Shown: positions 59,164 to 64,000, counted from the first letter of the stretch. The stretch: DNA of 64,000 bases from Embiotoca jacksoni (GCA_022577435.1 JAKOON010000032.1:1837501-1901500), one strand, 5' to 3'. Notes: generated from the letters alone by a model not told the origin. Numbers and translations are program-made.

Positions 59164-62100
59164 GTGTACGATGTAGAGGGGGGAAAGAGAGGGGGGGTTT
59201 AAAAAAAACAAGCAGGCTTTGCTTTGATTATTCTAATTATGACTCGGAGCAAGGAGTAGATTATTATGAACACATGGGCTGATGAGTTGCTGATGAGCTC
59301 ACGTCCCTTCAATCCGACAGTGTTACCGTAAAAAGAGGCTGACATACAAAAGGCCTTCTGAGGGACACACTAGTCATATCATTTTAATTGTTGACGCATA
59401 CAAATATTTCTCCATGTGATACATTTCAACTGAAATGACTCCATTTTCCATGTCTTTGTTACTCAGCTTGGTTAAGGAGCCGTTACATTGTTCTAACTTT
59501 TTTAAGCAATAAAGATCAACAGCTGTAGGAAGGCAAGCAGGAAAACACCACGTCCAGTGTATATTCCCCAGCACCAGATAACAGTTGTGATTACCTGGAA
59601 AAACGAGTGACTCCAGATCTCGCCGTAGACGCAGCGATGCCGAGAAAGCGCGACAAAAACGGGTTAAAAGATGAGCGCGGTCCTGCTGAGCTTGTGACGG
59701 CTGTGAGGAATAACAGAAAAGTACTACACCCTATGATAAACTTGCTCTGTGTTTACAGTGTTCCTGGTTCTTCGGGACGGTTTGTGTAATTTATTACATT
59801 TTTTTTAATTGAATCAAGTTTGCCTGATGTGCCCCCAAACTGGCGAACAGCTGACTCAGCTCCCCTAAAAAGTCAAACACAGACACGAGCTGCACGGCAA
59901 CACAGTATCTCCCACCTCAGCTCGAGACTGATGCAGACGGATCACGACTCAGTCTTGACTACAAGTACCGAATAAAGATGTAAATGCGCCACAGAAGTAC
60001 TTTGTTCTGGTGTATAAATGTAGCTTGAAACCCTATGTAAGCCATTAATATGCAAACCATGTAGTTCAAAAGCTGAAAACCAGCATTCCAGACAGCAATT
60101 CCCCAAGATGCCATATTTTAAACCGTGCATCATCGACATGCATGTGTCAGCACGCAGCCCGGTCTCATTCCTAATCACTCTCCGGCAAGTTCCTATTACA
60201 AAGTACACCAGGTATGCCCAGCCCCTTAAAAAAAAAAGTAGTGCCACTATTTTAAGTGGCGATTATATTATGCCATGTCAGGTGAAAGCAGCTTTAAGAC
60301 TGTCACTTACAGCCGTGTAACATGACCCATAATGAGTGCATTTGTGTGTGAGCGTGCTTGGTTGCCCAACGTCTCTAAATCCAGCCGTGAAAAAAAAACA
60401 AAAAAAACACAATTGTTCTCCTGTTAAGTCAGTCAGCAACACAGTTCCCATGGCTCACCGAGTGAAGAGAAAGCCAAGTCGAATCTTGATGTCACAACTA
60501 TTTAGCCCGTCTTGTGTTTTGTTGACAGAAAGATAAAACCGTGTGGCTGTGACTGACCTTGAGGGAAGACTGGAAATGATTCATCGGAGACCGTTTATAT
60601 TTCAGCTGAAATTCAATGTGACCAAACTTTTTTTTTTTTTTTAAATCACTAAATACACACTTTTATTATGTGCTCCAAACTTTACGATCCGTTTTTTTTT
60701 AATGTTGCACCGTAGCTGCGCACACCAGCATTCATCCTGTAGTGCTACTGACTTCACCTATGTGGGAGTAAGTTGATGTGCTTGTAATGACAGGAAGTGG
60801 TGAAGTAGGTCAACACTTTAAACTTGCTCGGGCAAATTAAACTCAGATTACGGTTTACAAACAATCCTTGCAAACTGCACAATTTGAAGCCTCGGAGCAG
60901 TTCAAAGACTTCCACAACTTAAAAAAAAAAAGAAAAGAAAATGTTGATCTAATTTATCTCTTTAAAAGGATCTGACTGGTAAAACGTATCAAGCCAGACT
61001 GCAACAAATCTCACCCAGAGCAAATCTCAATTTCATATTCATAAGCCTCAGATTTCATTTAGTTATGGGGTGGAATCAATGAGCATTTATAAGATGCAAT
61101 TAGATCCAGCAGTCAGCCACAGTTTGCAGCTTTCCCCCTGGTACCTTGAGGAAACACGAAACCCCTGACAGGCTCCGGTGGCTCTCACCATATGGCTCAA
61201 GAAAAATCCTCCCGGTATCCATAAAAGATCGTTTTTTTTGACTATGCATCGGTATCATCCCAGCAGCTCCCCTGATGTCTTAGCTCGTTTGGTGGCCGTG
61301 CAGAGCCGGGAGGGGAAGACGTTAAAGAGGATGTGAGTGGAGCTGGAGCTTTGCGGAATGGCCCTTTGTTTGGAAACAGGCGCTCTGCAGCGCTGGAAAT
61401 GCGAGACGCTTATCGATCATTTCAACTGGAAACCTTTTGTGTCGCAAGCGACTAAGAGGCTGCGGGCAAACGCAGCGGTAAAGCACATTTAACGTTATAT
61501 TGCAGCTTGCTAATGGGTTAACTTTAACTATAAAAACAACACAAATCCCCCCCCCCCCTCTCCCACCACCCCTCAACGTGTATTTTCCCCGCTGGTGGCG
61601 ACTGCGCTCTTTGTCCGGTCCGACCAGCGGCAGCAAATAAACAAAAAACTGGGGGATTTTTTTTTTTTTTTTTTTTTCCTCGGATTAACGTTGGATTAAT
61701 CATAGTAAGAGACCCAATAACCGCCTTTGTCCCTTGCCTAAGCCACCCTCAACCGATGTTGAGTCGAGAAAAAGCGACTTGTGCAACGGGGAATTCGCCC
61801 AAACAAAAATAAAGCCCCGACGCGTCGACGTTTGGGTCCTTTTGTATCCGCGTCTGTCAGCCCTCCTCCTCCGCGCCTCCCCCTGCCTCACCGCCGGGGT
61901 TACGGCTCCAGCCAGCCCCGGCTGTCGAGCCCCGGAGAGGAAGAAAAGTGCCCGTAGTTGCGGAGACGCGGCTCCCGCTGCAGGGGAAGGGGGGCCAGGG
62001 CTTCGACCTCCAGGCGAACCCGAGCAGAAGACGCAGCAGCCGGCCGAAGAGCGAAGAGCGAAGAGCCGCAATAGGAAGAAGAAGAAGCCCTTTAATTTTT

Positions 62101-62943
62101 AAACAGCAGCTGGTCGGCTAAGCTAGCAAACCACCGTATCTCTGCTTCCCCTTTCAGAGGTCGAGATCAACTCAAAACTCGACAAAAACGCCTCCTTTTA
62201 AGTCAACTGAACTAAAAACACGCACAGAAACATGTGTGGGCTTCAACGCGTTGAAAGGAAACGCTTTGCATACTTTCCGCGACTGCAGGGAAAACTTCCA
62301 TCAATCATCTCCGGTGAAGATCCAGCAGCGCAGCGCAGCCTCCGAGACAGTCCGCCGTGTTGTTGGCAAAAAGCTTCGTTTAGACAGAAATGTTCCACTT
62401 ACCAACTTGTAAAACGTTTTCCACACAGCCGGTCTCTAGTAGCCTGATACCCCGGCGGAAAGGCAGCCCGTCTCCCGTCCCCACTGCTCCGGCTGCCCCC
62501 ACGGCAGCCGCTGTACTCGCGGTAGATCCTCCGCCGCCGCCGCCGCCGCCACCGGCGGTGGCAGCTCCGGACCCGGCACCCCCAGTCCCACTGGTTGCCG
62601 CGGACGGACCTTCCTCGCCGGCAACTCGGCACTGAAACGAAGAGTACATGCATATCTCCTTTTCGTTGCGGGGAAAAGACCAGTAGACGATGCGGCGCTG
62701 GACGGGCTCCGGGATCCGCTCGAAGCGCTCCTCCACTCTCTCGAAGGCCCACTTTTCCGCTACTGCCTTCGCGGCGCAGTCCAGAAGGGACTCCGGGGAG
62801 CGATACCGGGAGCTGGGCAACCCGCTGCCGTGGCCGGGCCCCGGGCCGGGACCTCGGGGTGCAGGGCGAAGGCAGGGTCGCTTGCTGGCCGGTGGTAAGG
62901 AGAGGAGGGGATGAGGCGGCTGTTCTCTGCGTCCTTCCGCCAT
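155..62943 (-). CDS. zswim5: ZSWIM5-like SWIM zinc-finger protein, split gene, 3' end outside window
   Basis: Twelve coding exons join in phase into 742 codons. From the family I infer a nuclear SWIM-zinc-finger protein of the ZSWIM4/5/6 group, genes expressed in developing nervous system; its molecular activity is not well defined. Visible in order: a low-complexity N terminus with a basic KRP at residues 21-23; a conserved block at 49-103 (SPESLLDCAAK through ICMYSSF) resembling the BC-box/Cul-box segment of SWIM proteins; a Gly run at 131-139; the SWIM motif C217-x-C219-x7-C227-x-H229; then the conserved helical body. ZSWIM5 is favoured over ZSWIM6 by LLDCAAK, SFPRNE, YKHQKK, RPPVYHHVPV and MPEGLYAQDKV, as I recall the paralogues. 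The human protein is about 1,185 residues, so the last third lies left of the window. The ATG at 62943 has a strong GCCATGG context. The frame is open 59 codons further up, but that stretch is repeat-encoded and unlike the family. Confidence 0.85.
498..600 (-). CDS. zswim5: zswim5 exon 11
   Basis: Encodes residues 664-697 and one base: VCRNEEQIVAKLQELELDD through RLVETLQKQ to IQLLE. Acceptor GCGTTCTAG, donor GTACGA. Phase 0 in, 1 out. Confidence 0.9.
601..1550 (-). other. intron 10 with a perfect hairpin
   Basis: Non-coding, AT-rich. It holds the inverted repeat at 906-958 and an A-rich stretch at 1237-1258. No exon or mobile element recognised. Confidence 0.75.
906..958. repeat. perfect 20-bp inverted repeat (hairpin)
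   Basis: Arms 906-925 and 939-958 are exact reverse complements (TTGAGTGTGAGG and so on), separated by a 13-base loop. It would form a 53-nt stem-loop in intron 10 RNA. Too short for an ordinary vertebrate pre-miRNA. Confidence 0.9.
1551..1702 (-). CDS. zswim5: zswim5 exon 10
   Basis: Encodes residues 613-663: EGDPRPPVYHHVPVWGSPD through ESYLTLALEVALMGMGQQR to MPEGLYAQDK. RPPVYxHVPV and the spacing to ESYL match ZSWIM5, not ZSWIM6. Phase 1 in, 0 out. Acceptor CCTCTCAG, donor GTACGG. Confidence 0.9.
2939..3020. repeat. (CA)n microsatellite
   Basis: About 41 uninterrupted AC units; UG in the zswim5 transcript. Confidence 0.98.
3195..3274. repeat. (CA)n microsatellite
   Basis: About 40 perfect AC units, 174 bases after the previous tract and in the same orientation. 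Confidence 0.98.
4261..4398 (-). CDS. zswim5: zswim5 exon 9
   Basis: Encodes residues 567-612 and one base: ELLQRGVTSTTNLEGWVGH through LDPIGCLFITLTETCRVDDD to NTMDTG. Symmetric 1-1 exon (138 bases) separated from exon 8 by only 93 bases. The variable acidic end is where the paralogues differ most. Donor GTACGA. Confidence 0.88.
4492..4638 (-). CDS. zswim5: zswim5 exon 8
   Basis: Encodes residues 518-566 and one base: DHVPTACARVDALRSHGYS through LAVAIINTLRLQQQRQMD to YKHQKK. YKHQKK favours ZSWIM5 over ZSWIM6. Symmetric 1-1 exon (147 bases). Acceptor TCCTCACAG, donor GTAACA. Confidence 0.9.
4682..4747. repeat. (CA)n microsatellite
   Basis: About 33 perfect units starting some 44 bases from exon 8; UG in the transcript, opposite in sense to the other tracts of introns 6 and 7. 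Confidence 0.98.
4876..4918. repeat. (TG)n microsatellite
   Basis: Short TG tract ending in GTGCGTGTGCGTG interruptions. Confidence 0.95.
5040..5152. repeat. (TG)n microsatellite, interrupted
   Basis: TG tract with one TA step near 5052 and four GTGC/GCGT steps near 5101-5118, a sign of an old, decaying tract. Confidence 0.97.
5288..5464 (-). CDS. zswim5: zswim5 exon 7
   Basis: Encodes residues 459-517 and one base: DSLSRPRRTVFTRAVEACD through HWQDSHLQRIISSDYYMS to FNPQGLPLWL. Symmetric 1-1 exon of 177 bases, so skipping would keep frame. The acceptor is GGCGTCAG, preceded by a poor pyrimidine tract, and the donor is GTACGA. Both flanking introns hold long CA/TG tracts. Confidence 0.9.
5581..5677. 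repeat. (TG)n microsatellite beside the exon 6 donor
   Basis: In transcript sense it is a CA tract beginning about ten bases downstream of the exon 6 5' splice site, with GCGTGT interruptions at the splice-site end. Confidence 0.97.
5688..5864 (-). CDS. zswim5: zswim5 exon 6
   Basis: Encodes residues 400-458 and one base: GALWVCVVLNPHCKSEEK through WGDMDVCPLEDGNYGSEL to ALPQSNLAQ. Symmetric exon (phase 1 at both ends, 177 bases). The donor at 5687-5686 is GTCAGC, and about ten bases into the intron a long CA tract (transcript sense) begins. Confidence 0.92.
5865..7567 (-). other. intron 5
   Basis: 1.7 kb non-coding, AT-rich in the middle, more GC-rich near exon 5. No repeat or exon recognised. 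Confidence 0.7.
7568..7718 (-). CDS. zswim5: zswim5 exon 5
   Basis: Encodes residues 350-399 and one base of codon 400: VREMLRMRDSNGARMLT through TEQFMADPRLSLWRQQGTG to CRQLWDEL. Acceptor CTTTCCAG, donor GTAAGA. Phase 0 in, phase 1 out. It matches ZSWIM5/6 with only conservative changes. Confidence 0.92.
7719..9211 (-). other. intron 4
   Basis: 1.5 kb non-coding; an A-rich low-complexity stretch covers about 8680-8870. Nothing else recognised. Confidence 0.7.
9212..9360 (-). CDS. zswim5: zswim5 exon 4
   Basis: Encodes residues 300-349: GAPDPTAGASIDDDNCWHL to GSGKQLNSMFAK. Phase 1 in, phase 0 out. Acceptor GTCCTTAG. The donor is GTTCGC, weak because +3 is T rather than a purine, but the junction MFAK to VREM is the one known in the family and the phase fits. 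Confidence 0.9.
9361..10830 (-). other. intron 3
   Basis: 1.47 kb holding a TG tract and a CT-rich block at about 10250-10400 (plus strand), purine-rich in the transcript. Confidence 0.7.
9796..9893. repeat. (TG)n microsatellite
   Basis: About 43 TG units ending in three GCGT steps. Confidence 0.98.
10831..10999 (-). CDS. zswim5: zswim5 exon 3
   Basis: Encodes residues 244-299 and one base of codon 300: VKLRLPISETLF through the HHTEVLPTAQKLAD segment to SSNSEINQVH. This is one of the most conserved stretches of the family. Phase 0 in, phase 1 out; acceptor TGATGCAG and donor GTGAGA. Confidence 0.92.
11000..11860 (-). other. intron 2
   Basis: 861 bases, AT-rich, with a small 8-bp-arm palindrome around 11030-11055. 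No exon or element recognised. Confidence 0.7.
11861..12048 (-). CDS. zswim5: zswim5 exon 2 (SWIM zinc finger)
   Basis: Encodes residues 181-243, from GFHLSGTVTEPATSTDPE to LYRIRKPEQ. It contains the whole SWIM motif: C217, C219, C227 and H229 in CGCGNRDIFYCAH, the zinc-binding signature. Acceptor CTTTGCAG at the 12049 side and donor GTACTA at 11860-11859. It starts by completing a Gly codon (phase 1) and ends in phase 0. All four ligands are present, so the finger looks intact. Confidence 0.92.
12474..12546. repeat. (CA)n microsatellite
   Basis: CA tract with one GC step near 12499. Confidence 0.97.
13060..13112 (+). mobile_element. possible LINE reverse-transcriptase scrap
   Basis: Forward translation reads SGIPQGSILDPLTF. 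The PQGS core with SIL-x-P-L after it is the conserved RT motif of LINE elements. Only about 50 bases are recognisable, so chance similarity is possible. Confidence 0.4.
13748..13805. repeat. (TG)n microsatellite
   Basis: About 29 units; followed 194 bases later by a longer CA tract in the opposite orientation. Confidence 0.98.
14000..14082. repeat. (CA)n microsatellite
   Basis: About 41 perfect units. Confidence 0.98.
14205..14238. repeat. short (CACACG)n/(CA)n tract
   Basis: Hexamer CACACG repeated three to four times, then plain CA. Confidence 0.9.
16535..16622. repeat. (TG)n microsatellite, left arm of inverted pair
   Basis: About 44 perfect units, 88 bases before an equally long CA tract. 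Confidence 0.98.
16711..16791. repeat. (CA)n microsatellite, right arm of inverted pair
   Basis: About 40 perfect units complementary to the tract at 16535-16622. Confidence 0.98.
16911..16972. repeat. (CA)n microsatellite
   Basis: About 31 perfect units. Confidence 0.98.
18092..18119. repeat. (C)28 homopolymer
   Basis: Twenty-eight consecutive C on the plus strand, a G run in the transcript; could form i-motif/G-quadruplex structures. Its length is also liable to sequencing error. Confidence 0.9.
19443..19503. repeat. (CA)n microsatellite
   Basis: CA tract with a TA step near its right end, followed by ATCC-rich simple sequence (19516-19565). Confidence 0.97.
19638..19718. repeat. (CA)n microsatellite
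   Basis: About 40 perfect units, followed by two short A runs. Confidence 0.98.
20126..20174. repeat. near-perfect 22/23-bp inverted repeat (hairpin)
   Basis: Arms 20126-20147 and 20152-20174 are complementary apart from one extra T in the T run; the loop is ACAG. The core CATACCTTGAC pairs with GTCAAGGTATG. Confidence 0.9.
22512..22600. repeat. (TG)n microsatellite
   Basis: TG tract with two TA steps in its right third. Confidence 0.97.
22922..22980. repeat. (TG)n microsatellite
   Basis: About 20 units then degenerate GCGTGTATGTATG; faces the CA tract at 23160. Confidence 0.95.
23160..23239. repeat. (CA)n microsatellite
   Basis: About 40 perfect units. Confidence 0.98.
24567..24610. repeat. 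(CA)n microsatellite
   Basis: About 22 units. Confidence 0.97.
24869..25022. repeat. compound (CA)n/(CACT)n microsatellite
   Basis: Two CA tracts (24869-24908 and 24946-25022) joined by CACTCACTCT simple sequence. Confidence 0.96.
26150..26370. mobile_element. possible MITE-like fragment
   Basis: A block beginning GGCGCTTTCAGACCAGAGGA and rich in GAACT/AGTTC words resembles dispersed fish MITEs from memory. I could not find clean terminal repeats or a target duplication. Confidence 0.3.
27091..27310. repeat. three decayed copies of a unit carrying CA tracts
   Basis: The word AATAATGTCAACTGTC and its neighbours recur at about 27099, 27207 and 27289 (variants TCAGC and TGATAATG). Each is followed by a CA-rich and CATGC-rich stretch, suggesting old tandem duplication of the microsatellite with its flank. 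Confidence 0.7.
27135..27196. repeat. (CA)n microsatellite
   Basis: About 31 units inside the triplicated block. Confidence 0.97.
27347..27455. repeat. (CA)n microsatellite
   Basis: About 54 units with one TA step near 27371. Confidence 0.97.
27556..27608. repeat. (CA)n microsatellite with CT steps
   Basis: CA tract ending in three ACTCAC interruptions. Confidence 0.93.
27849..27965. repeat. (CA)n microsatellite with CG steps
   Basis: CA tract broken by several GCAC/CGCA steps; faces the TG tract at 28105. Confidence 0.96.
28105..28189. repeat. (TG)n microsatellite
   Basis: TG tract ending in GCGTGT variants. Confidence 0.97.
29750..29801. repeat. (CA)n microsatellite
   Basis: About 26 units after a CACTCACTCT lead-in. 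Confidence 0.97.
31361..31420. repeat. (CA)n microsatellite
   Basis: About 30 perfect units. Confidence 0.98.
31588..31675. repeat. compound (CA)n/(CATA)n microsatellite
   Basis: CA, then CATA four times near 31608-31622, a GTGAAG break, then about 23 CA units. Confidence 0.95.
33158..33633. mobile_element. hAT-type MITE with 8-bp target duplication
   Basis: A 476-bp element with terminal inverted repeats: left CAGGGGTGTCAAAC, and the right end reads the exact reverse complement for 14 bases. It is flanked by the 8-bp duplication CTCTAAAT at 33150-33157 and 33634-33641. The ends are those of the fish hAT (Charlie-like) family; inside there is no coding frame, so it is non-autonomous and would depend on a transposase from elsewhere. 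The perfect termini and duplication suggest a fairly recent insertion. Confidence 0.92.
33642..35759 (-). other. intron 1 between two hAT insertions
   Basis: Non-coding; contains a purine-rich block near 34340-34390 and the TG tract at 34541-34619. Nothing else recognised. Confidence 0.7.
34541..34619. repeat. (TG)n microsatellite
   Basis: About 39 perfect units. Confidence 0.98.
35882..36730 (-). pseudogene. hAT transposase relic, catalytic region, frameshifted
   Basis: Three overlapping frames carry consecutive pieces. 36730 to about 36640 reads ALDESNDIKDTAQLLIFIRG, with the conserved first acidic residue context. 36636-36406 reads TTDGSPHLTGKNVGLL, the family TDGAPAM-like motif, and ends in HCVNPSCS. 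36406-35882 reads VNFIGARGLHRRQ and VRWLSLRKVRQRV, the conserved xVRWLSxGxVL-like block. At least two frame changes separate them. The C-terminal dimerisation part is missing, since the last piece stops about 115 bases before the element end. Confidence 0.85.
36989..37243 (-). pseudogene. hAT transposase relic, N-terminal BED-like finger
   Basis: Opens with MNGPKKRKVDSERRVFNK (basic, NLS-like), then a zinc-finger pattern CLFCQE...HFSTKH (C-x2-C and H-x4-H). This matches the start of GTF2IRD2/ZBED-type transposases. The frame then leaves the family sequence after the finger and stops; the family match does not resume cleanly in the next frame. Confidence 0.8.
38580..38687. repeat. (TG)n microsatellite
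   Basis: About 40 perfect units, then GCGTGCGT variants. Confidence 0.97.
38767..38842. repeat. (TCATACACAT)4 then (CA)n
   Basis: Four copies of a 10-base unit (38767-38806) grading into CA repeats to 38842; opposite in sense to the TG tract at 38580. Confidence 0.93.
40183..40261. repeat. (CA)n microsatellite
   Basis: About 39 perfect units. Confidence 0.98.
41976..42024. repeat. (CA)n microsatellite
   Basis: About 24 units. Confidence 0.97.
42180..42266. repeat. (TG)n microsatellite with ACAATG breaks
   Basis: Three TG tracts separated by two CACAATG/TACAATG interruptions, a small tandem duplication of tract plus break. Confidence 0.95.
45142..45167. repeat. (TA)13 microsatellite
   Basis: Thirteen TA units after a short CACACA stretch. 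Confidence 0.96.
45306..45465. repeat. (TG)n microsatellite, interrupted
   Basis: 160 bases of TG with regular CATG and GCGTG interruptions. Confidence 0.96.
45789..45841. repeat. (CA)n microsatellite
   Basis: About 26 perfect units. Confidence 0.97.
45944..46005. repeat. (GGACACACACAC)n tandem repeat
   Basis: About five copies of a 12-base unit derived from a CA tract with GGA steps. Confidence 0.92.
46391..47755. mobile_element. possible DNA element containing the 53-bp minisatellite
   Basis: The left side (from 46391, GGGGCTGGTTACCCAACTTT) and the right side (to about 47755) share GGTATTGAAA/GGTACCAAATTTTGATACC-type words in opposite orientation and resemble dispersed fish repeats from memory. 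Terminal repeats are too worn to fix the ends. Confidence 0.35.
46793..47562. repeat. 53-bp minisatellite, about 15 copies
   Basis: The word GTGAGGTGTTTAG recurs at 46801, 46854, 46907, 46960, 47013, 47066, 47119, 47172, 47225, 47275, 47328, 47381, 47434, 47487 and 47540. The period is 53 except for one 50-base copy at 47225-47274, which lost three bases in GTCGACATGTG. Variants GGGGAC/GAGGAC and GTGTCC/GTGTAC mark subtypes. Confidence 0.97.
47836..48098. repeat. (TGATTGATMTG)n tandem array
   Basis: About two dozen degenerate 10-12-base units of the form GATTGATCTG or GATTGATATG. A 14-base perfect palindrome (CTGTCAGCTGACAG, 48096-48109) sits at its right end. Confidence 0.95.
48346..48378. 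repeat. 13-bp-arm hairpin
   Basis: Arms 48346-48358 and 48366-48378 are perfect reverse complements (TGAATGGAAGCTC), loop ACACCAG. An outer AATGG/CCATT pair extends it past a 3-base bulge. Confidence 0.9.
48590..48683. repeat. (TG)n then (GA)n microsatellite
   Basis: TG tract with one GGT break near 48637, running directly into a GA tract. Confidence 0.96.
48758..48860. repeat. (TG)n microsatellite
   Basis: TG with a TCTC break at 48781 and GCGTGT variants at the right. Confidence 0.96.
49040..49113. repeat. (TG)n microsatellite
   Basis: About 37 perfect units. Confidence 0.98.
49337..49363. repeat. (TCC)n microsatellite
   Basis: About eight CTC/TCC units, about 100 bases before the purine block. 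Confidence 0.93.
49468..50140. repeat. near-pure purine (GAGAGGAGG)n block
   Basis: Almost only A and G for about 670 bases; the few breaks are GAGCAGG and GAGGATGAG. A 125-base higher-order period is visible: GAGAAGAGAGAGGAGGAGAG begins near 49767, 49892 and 50017. In the transcript it is a CU tract. Confidence 0.96.
50258..50300. repeat. (TGATCTCCC)n tandem repeat
   Basis: Five perfect-looking 9-base units CTGATCTCC. Confidence 0.95.
50555..50604. repeat. perfect 20-bp inverted repeat (hairpin)
   Basis: Arms 50555-50574 and 50585-50604 are exact reverse complements (ATCATTTAGCTTGTTG onward), with a 10-base loop CTAGCTGGCA. Confidence 0.92.
52722..53078 (-). mobile_element. tRNA-derived SINE-like element
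   Basis: Read on the minus strand it starts near 53076 with GGGGGGCACGGTGG, then a box-A-like TGGTTAGCATGG and a box-B-like GGTTCAAACCC, as in tRNA-derived SINEs. It goes on through the widespread fish words TGTGTGGAGCCTGCATGTTC and TTCTCTCCGGGTGCTCCGGC, and ends in (TGGATGGA)n at 52722-52733. About 355 bases, near full length; no clear target duplication seen. Confidence 0.8.
53079..56899 (-). other. intron 1 segment, mostly unique
   Basis: Non-coding with few repeats compared with its surroundings. The block at 55860-56110 looks like constrained non-coding sequence (several TAATTA-type words). No exon recognised. Confidence 0.65.
56900..57050 (+). mobile_element. LINE reverse-transcriptase fragment
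   Basis: Forward translation from 56952 reads CGVPQGSKLGSILFSF, then DRLPLGSIFERHNIA before a stop at about 57044. This is the conserved LINE RT stretch (xGVPQGSxLGPxLFSxY...LPLGSIF). Upstream, NWFKS and ERSSS echo the usual WFxSYLxxRS motif, with a frameshift. A short dead relic of a fish LINE (L2/Rex-like); the catalytic YADD part is lost. Confidence 0.75.
58141..58191. repeat. (CA)n with CG steps
   Basis: CA tract with four GCAC interruptions. Confidence 0.95.
59101..59162. repeat. (TG)n microsatellite
   Basis: About 30 perfect units. Confidence 0.98.
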
Positions 62944-63060
62944 GGCGAGCCGATCAACACTGACGAGACGGACGGTGTGCGGACACGGAGCGGCAGCAGG
63001 AAGCCGACAGCGCACACACTCACACACACAAACACACACACACGTTGAGCCGCGAGTGTC
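61800..63060 (-). promoter_or_regulatory. CpG-rich promoter/first-exon region of zswim5
   Basis: GC content and CpG frequency rise sharply here against the AT-rich surroundings and fall again beyond about 63060. The block spans exon 1 and the first 600 bases of intron 1, as in CpG-island promoters. The transcription start must lie above 62943; I see no clear TATA box. A CA-rich stretch (63014-63044) lies in the probable 5' UTR or core promoter. Confidence 0.6.
62403..62943 (-). CDS. zswim5: zswim5 exon 1 (start codon exon)
   Basis: Encodes residues 1-180 and the first base of codon 181, ending in ENVLQV. The donor at 62402-62401 reads GTAAGT, a near-perfect 5' splice site. The exon carries the conserved pre-SWIM block (residues 49-103) and a Gly/Ala/Ser-rich linker (104-158) with nine consecutive Gly at 131-139 encoded by a GGC/GGT-type repeat, then the conserved GLPFRRGIRLLETGC. 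GC-rich and CpG-rich, as expected for a vertebrate first exon. The in-frame extension up to 63120 translates a CA repeat as CVCVCV and is not accepted as coding. Confidence 0.9.
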
Positions 63061-63179
63061 AAACCAAACAAGATCTCCAGCAACACTTCCGATCCAAACC
63101 TCCGAAATAAAACACCCCAAACAACAAGAAGAGTTAACAGCCTCTTGTATTAAAAAAAAACAAACGAAAACTTTGCACT

Positions 63180-63347
63180 ATTGTTTAGTTAGTTTTAATT
63201 TAATTATTCTATTTGATTTTATTCTATTTATTGTATATACTGTGCATTTTTATATTTAATATTTTGTACTGCTATTGTATTGCTTTCCTGTATCTATAAA
63301 TGCTGCTGTAGTGAAAAAAAAGTCCCCTTGGGGATCAATAAAGTAAC

Positions 63348-63407
<60 letters not shown>

Positions 63408-63408
63408 G
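63180..63408 (+). mobile_element. LINE-like 3' tail ending in (ATCT)n
   Basis: AT-rich sequence leading to CCCCTTGGGGATCAATAAAG, then about 15 copies of ATCT (63348-63408). This GGGATCAATAAAGT-(ATCT)n ending is the usual 3' end of 5'-truncated fish non-LTR elements. It sits only some 240-470 bases upstream of the zswim5 start codon. Confidence 0.6.
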
Positions 63409-64000
63409 TTAAAGGACAAAGCTTTGAGTTAAATTTAGCTCACATAGCATGGCCGAGATTTCTAGCCATCACAAACAATCTGAAGAAGTTTGTCTTAAGA
63501 TCCAATACTGTTTGTTCCCATTGATATTTATATTTTATTATAGAAACCAAGCCCTTATACCATATATTGAAATGTGTACCAGTTGCTAAAGTGATAAAAA
63601 AAATTTTTTTAAAAACCCTCCTGTATGTGTTGTTTGTGCTGTTTGTAGTCACACGCACCACACTGCTGTATTTAATATGTTTACATGTCTTTTTCATACA
63701 TTGCCAAGTGCCCCTTCTGGAGACCTAGTTTGAACATATAATCCATGTTTTCACATCTGTTAATAATGGGTAATGATAAATGTATGCAGTGCATCAATGA
63801 TAAATGGTTAGTTAGACATACGTCTCATTTCTGAGGATGTTGTACCTGGCTAATAATCACTGTAAGGCTAAGATTAAGATTTAAAAATGTTTTGAAAAAA
63901 AGATATAATTTTCAATTGTTGTGCTATAACCAGAGTAATTCGCTGTCTATCAAATGGGTGTATTACCAACAATGGTGACTCACAATCAGCCTTGTTTCTC
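63409..64000. other. upstream flank, nothing recognised
   Basis: AT-rich sequence upstream of the gene; no exon, RNA gene or mobile element identified. Confidence 0.6.

Larger units (their letters stand above)
57051..61799 (-). other. intron 1, 5' part
   Basis: Non-coding. Contains CA/TG tracts at 58141 and 59101 and poly-A/T runs. Two forward open frames (57325-57693, 57833-58240) have no recognisable domain and are treated as chance. No exon supported. Confidence 0.65.

Noticed and set aside
62944..63120. In-frame N-terminal extension of zswim5 starting at 63120
   Set aside because: It translates a CA repeat and has no family counterpart; the ATG at 62943 has a strong context and the expected N terminus.
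1..64000. CRISPR array, phage, operon or bacterial defence system
   Set aside because: Repeats are vertebrate micro- and minisatellites without unique spacers, and the only gene is a spliced vertebrate one.

Overview
This window is vertebrate nuclear DNA, most probably from a teleost fish. It has one split gene with consensus GT/AG introns, a CpG-rich first exon, dozens of long (CA)n/(TG)n microsatellites, hAT-type DNA transposons, a tRNA-like SINE and LINE scraps of the kind common in fish. I see no bacterial, viral or CRISPR features. Nearly all the other open frames are translations of (CA)n repeats (strings of HTHT or CVCV) or chance frames.

The only host gene I can support is a zinc-finger SWIM-domain gene of the ZSWIM4/5/6 group, best matched to zswim5, on the minus strand. 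Twelve coding exons are resolved. Exon 1 is at 62403-62943, with ATG at 62943. Intron 1 is about 50.4 kb (12049-62402). Exons 2 to 12 are compressed into 155-12048. All splice phases agree, giving 2,228 coding bases (742 complete codons and two bases of the next). The gene leaves the window at its left edge, so the C-terminal third is not present.

Region by region: 1-12048 holds exons 12 to 2 and short introns, several crowded with CA repeats. 12049-33149 is intron 1 with many microsatellites, a run of 28 C and a near-perfect hairpin. 33150-37506 holds two hAT-family insertions, each with an 8-bp target duplication, at near-identical targets. 46391-48448 holds a 15-copy 53-bp minisatellite, a GATTGAT array and a long inverted repeat. 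49468-50140 is a roughly 670-bp almost pure purine block with a 125-bp higher-order period. 52722-53078 is a SINE-like element and 56900-57050 is a LINE reverse-transcriptase relic. 61800-63060 is the CpG-rich promoter and first-exon region, and 63180-63408 is a LINE-like 3' tail ending in (ATCT)n.

I found no new multi-gene system. The most interesting signals are structural. Tracts of CA and TG face each other and could pair in the pre-mRNA, including around the in-frame, symmetric exon 7. One CA tract starts about 10 bases inside a 5' splice site. Three short, perfect or near-perfect hairpins with 20-23-base arms recur. The minisatellite and the purine block both show higher-order repeat structure.
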